Shown here piece after piece: positions 56,651 through 64,000 of a DNA stretch of 64,000 nt (position 1 is the first letter of the stretch; each line of letters begins with the position of its first letter). Origin of the DNA: Endocalyx cinctus (Eukaryota > Ascomycota > Sordariomycetes > Amphisphaeriales > Apiosporaceae). The notes under the pieces are model-generated. The model worked only from the letters and a program-made list of their open reading frames with translations, was not told the DNA's origin and searched no databases. Both the position numbers and the translations under genes were made by a program. Location: the NCBI GenBank assembly GCA_001600455.1, contig BCKC01000001.1:6703418-6767417 (forward strand), read 5' to 3'.

Positions 56651-59104
56651 ATTTTTTTCTTGTGTCTTCTTATTTTTGCCCTCTTTGTTTTTTAACTTTT
56701 AACCCCCCTTCAGTTCTAAATGTATGGCCTAAATGTATTACAGTATGGATGGTAATATGTATGTAATGTATGATGGCGGGGTATCGCGAATGGGTACGGT
56801 TGGTAGGGTTTTTCTTTTTTAATAGGTTAAGGTAAAAGGTCCCAATTTATTAGAGTTTTTCTTCTATTTTTTTTTTTTTTTTTTATTCTGCTGCCTTGTC
56901 TCTTAAATTTAATCCTTTGCCTTCGAGGGAAAAGTTTAAAAGTGGAAAGAAATGATAGAGCGAGTCACTTCTTCTAAAATAAACCGTCAAGAGTTGTGAA
57001 GTGAGACTGACATTTGTTATGTATCTCTCTCTTTCTTTTTTTTCAATATATGTTCAACAAGTTGGTCGTAAATATGATTAACAAAAAGATAGAAAACGAA
57101 AGATAAAGAAGGTAATTAAAGGTTAACGGGCTATGCTATACATTATGTATACTACAAGTACATGCCGCTGAGCAAAGCTGGGATGGAATGTGTTACCTAC
57201 CCTTGCTATGTCTTGACAAGCAGAACAGGTACCTTTTTTAGTTGATGTTGGGTACGTAATGGGGGGGGGAGGATTATCAGAGATTATGGAGGGGAATCTT
57301 TAATTATGGCGGGGTCAAATGATCGGGGGATCAGTTTGAATGAGATATCCATAGATGATGGATATATATAAGTGATGACCTCACTAACCTCGTCAGTCAT
57401 CCAGTCAGCCTCAATCTATCCATGGACGTATGCAATATAAAAAAAATAAGCAAAAACAATACCAACGTGATATCTTTAGTATAGTCCACTATACCTAGGT
57501 ACCTAGGTAGTTAACACACATCTATTGGTACGGTAGGCTTGAAAATATGCATGAAGTCATACATAATACCTAGGTACTTGAGAAACAAACAAGTGAGTGC
57601 AAGTACTATGTATGAATGTGTGTCTACAGTACATTACGCTATCTATTTATGAATCAGTTTTTAAAGAAGAACCAAGACAAAGATAGAAGGATAAGACAGA
57701 TGCGAGTCACGATAATCAGGCAGAGGATACGGTAGGGAAAATTACCTATTACAGCACAAAAATAGAGACCAACTACCTAAATAATGAACAACTCATGGCG
57801 TGTGACCGAAGGTGGGAGAGCGGGGTGGGAGGTACAGTAGTAATTAAGGATTTTAACGTCTGGGCGCTGTTACATTTGCTTTCAGGGACATGACGTATAT
57901 CTACCTAGGTATTACCCCAACTACATATCCTGCATCCCATTGATCTTCTTTATATACCACGCCAAGGCAAATTCCGAGTATATCACTTACACTACATTAG
58001 GCATTAATAAGAAGAAAAAACATAAGAAAGCAGCAACCCATCAACGTTGATCTTTAAGTAAAAGGAAGACGTTGATCGTATTTACCATTATTAGATGAGG
58101 CAGTCTACAATGCTGTTAGATGACCTAGGCAGCTAGGCAGCTAGGTAGCAAGGTATCTAAGTTGACCTCTTAACCCCCTAGTAGAGGCAGAGAGGCAGTG
58201 TTTTTTAAACAGGCGGATTTCGCATACTAAAGGCGATGATGATATTCCGCCCATAGCTAATACCAACCAATTACGAACCCGAGTTATCCAACGTTTCCAA
58301 GAGCCAGGTTTCGACTCCCCCGAACTATTTTGTACTAGTCAGAGACAAGAATACAATTGAAAAAAAAAAAAAAAAAAAGTAGACCTTATCTAATGTTGCC
58401 TTACTTGTAAGTACCTGGTAGAAACACAAAGAAAGAAAGACATGCGAGAAAATGAAAATCAAGAAATGAGCAAAAGGCCAAGAGGCTTGAAGAAATCCTT
58501 CCTCGTCTTCCGCTCTTATCTACAATTATTGAAACTGAAACTCACATGAGCCAGCGCCATTTCATTTCAAGTAAATAAATCAATATTTATTTATATTTGG
58601 CCTTCTAATTTGAAAAAAAAAAAAAAAAAACAAATAATAACAAAGCAGAAAAGCCGCCTATACTCATCATCGTAGTTTTGATCGTGCCCTATTTCTATGT
58701 AATGGATATATATAAGTAATCTGATTTCCAATCATTACCTACAAATCCCCAACCCTTGTCTGAACTGAACCCCTTTCGCCCATAGTTGATTTCAACTATA
58801 GCAGACAAGGCGCTGGGATAAATACTTTGACGTCAATCATGTGATAACGTGTTTCGCCCGCTGTATCATGCAATGCTGACAAGCCCAGGCAGGGTGTGCC
58901 TAGTTTTTTTTATGTTTTTCTTTCAAGATATATATCCTTCTCAATGACTTCGTAATTCCTAAGTTTCCTGCTTCTTCCCTTCCACCCATTTCCTTTCCTC
59001 ATTTAATCACCTTGCTAAGTCGGGAACCTTTGACAGGTGCTGGCATTACCGAGCAGAGCCGGTCTCTCTCTGTATTATATATCTGTTAGCGTATGTACTC
59101 GCCT
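56651..59104. other. intergenic with CTAGGTAG motifs
   Basis: 2.45 kb between the OSBP promoter and the 3' end of the 1207-residue gene. It carries CCTAGGTA motifs (57494-57510, 57569, 57903 and 58127-58150), A/T homopolymers (56865-56884, 58361-58378 and 58612-58630) and a G7 run near 57261. No gene seen. Confidence 0.5.
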
Positions 59105-62100
59105 TCATCGAGGGGAGAGAGGGGGACAAAAAAAAAAGTTTGATGTAAGCTTACCCTCGGCATCTTCGAAGAGAATTGTGATATCATCGTGCTCGCCCGC
59201 GTAATCCGGCATATCCAGGCACAAGAAGGCCATGTCGTCGGTTTTGGCGGCCCCGTCCGCCGGAACTCTCGGGAGCGGAAATTTCGCGTCTGCCAGCTTT
59301 AAGCCCGCCTTGCCGTTTCGCCCGAAAGACTCGAACACGTCCGTCCCCTTCAGCACGAAACCCATGCACTGCCCGTGATGCCACTCTTCGAAGAACGCCA
59401 GCAGCTGCACCGTCTTCTCCTGCTGAACCACCTGGACTCGCGTCGTCCCGGATTCCCATTTCTTGTGGATAGGCACCACCATCATGCGTCGTGATATATT
59501 TAAGCTAGAAGCGATCCCGTCGAAAAGCACCTTGTACCCGGTAACACCCGCTTGAAATGCGTGTAAGTCCTTGAAGCTGGGAAACCGATATGTACGAACT
59601 GTCTGGCTGCGTTGAATGGCGTTCTGGAAACTGGCAAACTCGCGAGCTAAATCCCTAGGCACCGCTGTTTCTAGAATAGATGTTGTCACATCTTGTTGTG
59701 GTTGTCTCAAGACTTGGAGTGTCAAAATATCTTTCGTGCCGAGTCGCACTCTGAATTCTCCAGGGCCAACATTTATTCGATCTGAAATGGTGCTCACGAT
59801 ACCAACACCACTTTTATCCATCGAGTCGACCTCGACCCGGAATTTTTCTGCCAAAACCGTCGGTGGCTCATCTCCCGCATATCTGTCGTTTATGATGCGC
59901 GCGCGCTGCCAGGGTAGCCTTTGGATGGAGGAATACCCTCCTTTCGTATCTGATAGCCCCTCCGATATGTTCATACCTTCTAAGGGTACCTCCGCCACCA
60001 CTTCTTCATCCTTATGGAGATATGTGCCGGTAATTAATCTGAGCATCTTTTCGCGCTCCTTGTCATCGCCGAATGATAGAACCATACGTCCTTTGCCCTT
60101 GTCATCGTTGAAGTCTAACTGGAGCAGAGGTGCACGCTGGTCCCCGCGTAAGAGCGCAAAATGAACGGGCAGCTGCGGGGAATAGTGATGCGTCACGCCG
60201 CTAAGAGTCCTGATTCTCGGCCCAGTCACAATCGCAATTCGGAATCCGCGGTGGAAAGTCCTAGGGCCGGTCGGGCTACTTTCTTTCAGCAGCTTTTCGA
60301 ACAGGCCTAGCTGGCACTGTCCTAGGGGTTCTTTGGGGAACGATCGGCCCTGGGGGTTTGCGTCGAAGTAATGGAAGCCTCGGAGCGTAACGCTATGCGT
60401 AACAGCTTCATCCTGTCGGGGGTATAGGGAAGATTGCACCTTGGCACTAAAATCGTACATACTCCAGAGAGTCTTGAAATCTTGCTGCGATAACTGAATT
60501 TTGAGTAGGAAACCTCTCGGCAGCTTCATATCAAGCGCGCAAACTTCTGGCCTCCATTTGAGATCTTTCCAGTTGGGACCTGGACCTTTCCCTGATTGTA
60601 TCCGTAACGACACGGTCGAATTCTGGCTAGCGATTACGAAATTCAGGTTCGGATCAACTTGTGATCGGACTATAGACAAAATGCACGGGAAGTAAGTCTG
60701 CGTAGATTCCATGCCTTGCTCCATGAGATACACGTCGGCAGTCACTCGACCGTAATTGAAGTATTTTACGGTATCGCCAAGGGGTAAAGCCTCGATGGCT
60801 TCCATGGTCGGGGTAGGTTGCTGTTGCATCGCAGTGAGAGCTGAGGTCCACACGCCGTTGAGTAGCGCTACAATATCATGACTCAGAGACGGGTACTCTA
60901 CCCAGATGGACTTATCCATAGTTTGTGGCAGAAAAGGCTCCTCCGGTGGGAGAAAGCCATTTCGACTCATGGAATTTGATAGCTTCTTCAGATTAGACAC
61001 TAGCGTCTGCCTGACCTCGCCGAACTCACCGCTTGACGGACTGAATCTCCCCCCTGCAATTTCTCGGAGCGCATGTTCTAGAAGCCAGTAACCTTTTGCG
61101 AGATCAGTATAAGCTTGATATTTCGCCATCATGTACCGCGTCTCCTCAGGATCCGGAGGACGGTTCCTAATGGCGACCTCTAACGAAGTCCTGCCCTTTA
61201 AAAACCACCAGAGCGCGGCTCGGCAAAGATCTTCTGGTCGACACGTTTCCAAGGGTTTCATCTGCTCGGCGTAAAGACGGAATAGCTCGTATAGGTGTTT
61301 TGTGCGATTGGTGAAGAGATCGAGAGACTCGTCGCTGCTCGGTGTCGCAGAATCCTGTAACCTCCGAGCCTTCTCGGGCGAGCCAGGAGCAAACCCACGG
61401 GAGGCGGGGTTTTGAGTGACGGGAGTAGCTTTGTAAGAGAGGTCAGATGTAGAGAGTATCGAGTTTGAATATACAGATGAAGGACTGCCTTCGTCCGCTT
61501 CCTTCGCATTGAGACGAAGTTCGTTGGGAGATGGCGGGCGTCCAGTTCGAATAGAAATATTATCGAAATCAGGTAGTGCGTCGAGCTGTGAAATTGGCGA
61601 TAACGATACTTTCGAGGAAATTTCTAGCGGCGGGAGTCCTTCTTCCGGGGGAGGTAACGGCGGCAGGGGTGATCGTCTCGCAGAACTTCGGGGAGGAGTT
61701 TGCATGGTAGACGCAGGCGGCGTTCTGGTAGACTGAGTACGTAGCATACTAGAAACCGACTCGACCAGAGGAGGCTGGTGTGTTCGTGTGGATTGGGCCC
61801 TCTGCATCCGAGCCGCGGTGTCGTTCATCGAGGGCGAAGGTAGCGGTTGCCGTCTAGGCGTTGTTTCACGAATAGGCTCGGGAGAAGAACTCTGATCATC
61901 CCAGTCATGATGAGAATTAGCACTATTAGTTCTAATTGCTTCAGCCAGGGCTCTACCCTCGGCCCGTCTTTGCTCTTGCTGATGCATCTCGATAAAAGAT
62001 CGGCGGTTTTCGTCTTTTCGGGAATCTATGTCTAAGAATCGGGATTGCGCAGGCTCACCCGCAGGCAAGACACGAGGATTCGGTGGTTCGCGAGATGATG

Positions 62101-62728
62101 CGGCGGGACCAGGCTCGTCTACGTGAAAATCCGTGATGGTTGATACCCCGGTCTGGGTCCTACGTATAGGGCCCGGTACGAACCCTTGGTCATCTTTCTT
62201 AATTTCCTGGTAGGCACCTACGTCTCTAGCATACTGAAGGCCTTGTTTGGTGGGCGGTATAGGAGCAGACATCGGCGCAGATCGAGACCTCTTCCTCCTA
62301 CCGATATCAGCAACCGCATTTTGGCATTCATCTCCACCCTCGCCGATAATTTCTGGATAGCTATCAACAAAGCGAACGACTAATCCCTTATTCTTCCGGG
62401 GCCGATTTGCCGAAGAACCGCTATGTGACCTGGCGCGTTCACGATAGGAAGGCTGACGGGATGCAGCGTCGTCGACGTTCAATGCCGCAGGATATCGACT
62501 GGCTTTGGAAGTGTCGAGGGCGAGGGTTGGAGGACCGGTACTATGAAACGGAGGCGGAGGTGGCGGTGGATGGTTGATTTGTAGTCGGTCAGCGGTGCCC
62601 AAGAAATTGGATATCTCATTCGCGCTTTCTTCATTGGTTAATTTTCTATCCTTTCCAGCATTTCCAAATAGCTTTCCCATAAGACGATCGCGTCTTCGTC
62701 CACCTTCATTGTTGGCATCGCTATCCAT
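59105..62728 (-). CDS. large conserved fungal protein of unknown function, 1207 aa
   Basis: One long frame. Residues 1-460 are basic, Pro/Ser-rich and disordered (with a short poly-Pro run HPPPPPPPFH). The rest appears globular: a helical segment LFTNRTKHLYELFRLYAEQM and LCRAALWWFLKGRTSLEVAI; a middle with GDTVKYFNYGRVTADVYLME; and a C-terminal part with several PH- or C2-like beta runs (DFNDDKGKGRMVLSFGDDKE, RMMVVPIHKKWESGTTRVQV). I recognise it as a conserved hypothetical of Sordariomycetes and Eurotiomycetes without a named domain. A GTAAGC donor at 59154-59149 suggests the last codons are replaced: splicing to an AG near 59083 would end the protein in EDAEDI at 59075 instead of NFFFCPPLSPR. 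That tiny last exon is unproven. Confidence 0.8.
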   Translation of the reverse strand: MDSDANNEGGRRRDRLMGKLFGNAGKDRKLTNEESANEISNFLGTADRLQINHPPPPPPPFHSTGPPTLALDTSKASRYPAALNVDDAASRQPSYRERARSHSGSSANRPRKNKGLVVRFVDSYPEIIGEGGDECQNAVADIGRRKRSRSAPMSAPIPPTKQGLQYARDVGAYQEIKKDDQGFVPGPIRRTQTGVSTITDFHVDEPGPAASSREPPNPRVLPAGEPAQSRFLDIDSRKDENRRSFIEMHQQEQRRAEGRALAEAIRTNSANSHHDWDDQSSSPEPIRETTPRRQPLPSPSMNDTAARMQRAQSTRTHQPPLVESVSSMLRTQSTRTPPASTMQTPPRSSARRSPLPPLPPPEEGLPPLEISSKVSLSPISQLDALPDFDNISIRTGRPPSPNELRLNAKEADEGSPSSVYSNSILSTSDLSYKATPVTQNPASRGFAPGSPEKARRLQDSATPSSDESLDLFTNRTKHLYELFRLYAEQMKPLETCRPEDLCRAALWWFLKGRTSLEVAIRNRPPDPEETRYMMAKYQAYTDLAKGYWLLEHALREIAGGRFSPSSGEFGEVRQTLVSNLKKLSNSMSRNGFLPPEEPFLPQTMDKSIWVEYPSLSHDIVALLNGVWTSALTAMQQQPTPTMEAIEALPLGDTVKYFNYGRVTADVYLMEQGMESTQTYFPCILSIVRSQVDPNLNFVIASQNSTVSLRIQSGKGPGPNWKDLKWRPEVCALDMKLPRGFLLKIQLSQQDFKTLWSMYDFSAKVQSSLYPRQDEAVTHSVTLRGFHYFDANPQGRSFPKEPLGQCQLGLFEKLLKESSPTGPRTFHRGFRIAIVTGPRIRTLSGVTHHYSPQLPVHFALLRGDQRAPLLQLDFNDDKGKGRMVLSFGDDKEREKMLRLITGTYLHKDEEVVAEVPLEGMNISEGLSDTKGGYSSIQRLPWQRARIINDRYAGDEPPTVLAEKFRVEVDSMDKSGVGIVSTISDRINVGPGEFRVRLGTKDILTLQVLRQPQQDVTTSILETAVPRDLAREFASFQNAIQRSQTVRTYRFPSFKDLHAFQAGVTGYKVLFDGIASSLNISRRMMVVPIHKKWESGTTRVQVVQQEKTVQLLAFFEEWHHGQCMGFVLKGTDVFESFGRNGKAGLKLADAKFPLPRVPADGAAKTDDMAFLCLDMPDYAGEHDDITILFEDAEGKLTSNFFFCPPLSPR

Positions 62729-64000
62729 ATTGACTCGAGAGTTAAATTGTTAGTTGGCGGTCGGTCAGCGGGGCACTACGCCTCGCATTTGCGTACGTGT
62801 TGGAATGTAGGTGTGCAATTTGGTGTGCAATTTATTTCCTCCCCACTAACACACGCGACCGAGAATTCGGACGACCTTGGCAGCTGGGTAAAAATATATA
62901 TAAACCGGATACCTTGTCGACATTCGATGGGAATTGGGTTATAAAAAAAAGAGGAAAAAACAAAAAGAGGGATGAAAAAGGAAGAGTACGAAGAGATGGT
63001 CGCAAAAACGCCAAGACAATAACGAGTGTAGGACTAGGCAAGATTGTCAGGAGTTTTGATAAGTTCGAGATATGAGAAAGTGGGTTTTTGTTGTTGGTTT
63101 GACTAAGATCATCACTCGTGAAGGATTCCCGTTAGCAAGGTAAGGTATCTCAAGGTCGGAAATGTCCACGGAGGGCCTACCAATCTGCCAGTGTCCACGG
63201 ATCTATGAGTATTTCAGCTTTGGTCTTGTAGGGATGCCCAAACCGATGTTTATTTAGGTGGGTTCTTTCTTTTTTTTTTTTTTTTTTTTTTAAGGGTCTA
63301 ACAGTTGTTCATTAGCACACTAGAATAATATTAGAGCGCTCTAATATTAAGGGTTTATAGGTATTTTGTACGGAGTACCCTCGCTGTTTAATCGAGTTAT
63401 GTTTAAAGGACCAAGGTAAGGGATATTTTTTATATGATGTTTGATACATACCAATTATCCATGGATACCAATTATACCACCAAACTAATGCACCTGACGC
63501 ATTTAAGTGCACTAACAGAACGATTAGTAACTACGATAATATTTGGGATGAAAAGAAAGACAATGATGGATATGTACAATATGTAGTGGCAACATGTATT
63601 GTATATCTAAATTTATCTCGTATCCCATGTATCACTTTGTCTTATTGTAGTGTCGTGTGCTACGCTTAATTATTTCATTATGTTGTCGTCATCCCATATC
63701 ATGGATACCCAAGAGAGAGGAGAAGACGTATAAAAGAAAGCCTTAAAAGGTTGATTTTATTTTCAGTGAGTGGGTAGAACGTTAGATCGGCCAGTTTCAG
63801 AAAGTTTTAACGCGGCGGGTAGCAAAATTATGCCCTGGCCTGGCAACCCTGACAGCTTTCTTNTTTTTTTTTTTTTTTTTTTTNTNTTTNTTTNTTTCTC
63901 AAATCTGGTTCGTAACAGAATGGGTTTATTTTAATATTAATATACTACATTCATCGAATATCCAATCCAGATGCAGTACTCCGTACATAGGTAGTATAGT
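62729..64000. other. intergenic, upstream of the 1207-aa gene
   Basis: Promoter of the minus-strand gene, then AT-rich DNA. Contains T22 at 63270-63291 and a T-rich stretch with undetermined bases at 63861-63898. No gene seen. Confidence 0.5.
63861..63898. repeat. poly-T tract with ambiguous bases
   Basis: A T-rich run with N at 63863, 63884, 63886, 63890 and 63894, marking low assembly certainty rather than a biological feature. Confidence 0.9.

Noticed and set aside
1..64000. Whole-window RIP degradation
   Set aside because: Most genes are intact with normal codons; apart from one TGG-to-TAG candidate and old relics there is no pervasive C-to-T pattern visible by eye.

Overview
The window is nuclear DNA from a filamentous ascomycete (Pezizomycotina, most likely Sordariomycetes). 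The evidence is short spliceosomal introns (about 50-160 nt, GTAAGT-type donors), pyrimidine-rich promoters, long AT-rich intergenic DNA full of A/T homopolymers, and fungal-specific families: DUF3500, 2EXR, fucose-lectin-like membrane protein, SWR1, and a FYVE plus RING protein. There is no bacterial, organellar or viral sequence. Exon structures given here were rebuilt by hand from splice signals and phase; each multi-exon model closes in frame.

Layout. 0.2-0.7 kb: secreted Asn/Gln-rich protein. 1.7-1.9 kb: candidate 56-residue Cys-rich protein. 2.5-4.8 kb (-): 600-residue conserved fungal protein of unknown function. 6.0-6.6 kb (-): complex I NDUFB8-like subunit. 7.3-12.7 kb (+): SWR1 chromatin remodeller. 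14.0-15.3 kb (+) DUF3500 protein facing a GNAT acetyltransferase at 15.8-16.4 kb (-). 17.2-17.8 kb (-): a frameshifted GMC oxidoreductase relic. 18.6-20.3 kb (+): type II membrane protein with a fucose-lectin-like beta-propeller. 21.5-23.3 kb (+): FYVE/RING ubiquitin ligase. 23.5-33.4 kb: about 10 kb with no convincing gene, but holding a cluster of short direct repeats that can form hairpins (24.8-25.8 kb). 33.4-34.0 kb (+): SCOC-like coiled-coil protein. 37.9-39.8 kb (-): cytochrome P450. 41.3-42.2 kb: LTR-like element directly abutting a truncated coding remnant. 43.1-44.4 kb (-): short-chain dehydrogenase. 45.9-47.4 kb (+): FAD-linked oxidase inactivated by a stop and a frameshift. 49.4-50.7 kb (+): 2EXR protein. 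52.0-52.7 kb (+): U2AF small subunit. 54.3-56.7 kb (-): eight-exon oxysterol-binding protein with an FFAT-like C-terminus. 59.1-62.7 kb (-): 1207-residue orphan protein.

Housekeeping genes (SWR1, NDUFB8-like, U2AF35, OSBP, SCOC-like) are interspersed with accessory ones. The P450, SDR and broken FAD oxidase lie within 10 kb of each other and look like a small, partly decayed oxidative cluster with no backbone synthase in view. Several genes (DUF3500 exon 2, GNAT, P450 exon 3, 2EXR exon 3, U2AF35) form sharply GC-rich blocks in otherwise AT-rich DNA, and the change often coincides with an intron. The strongest candidate for something undescribed is the hairpin repeat cluster at 24.8-25.8 kb.
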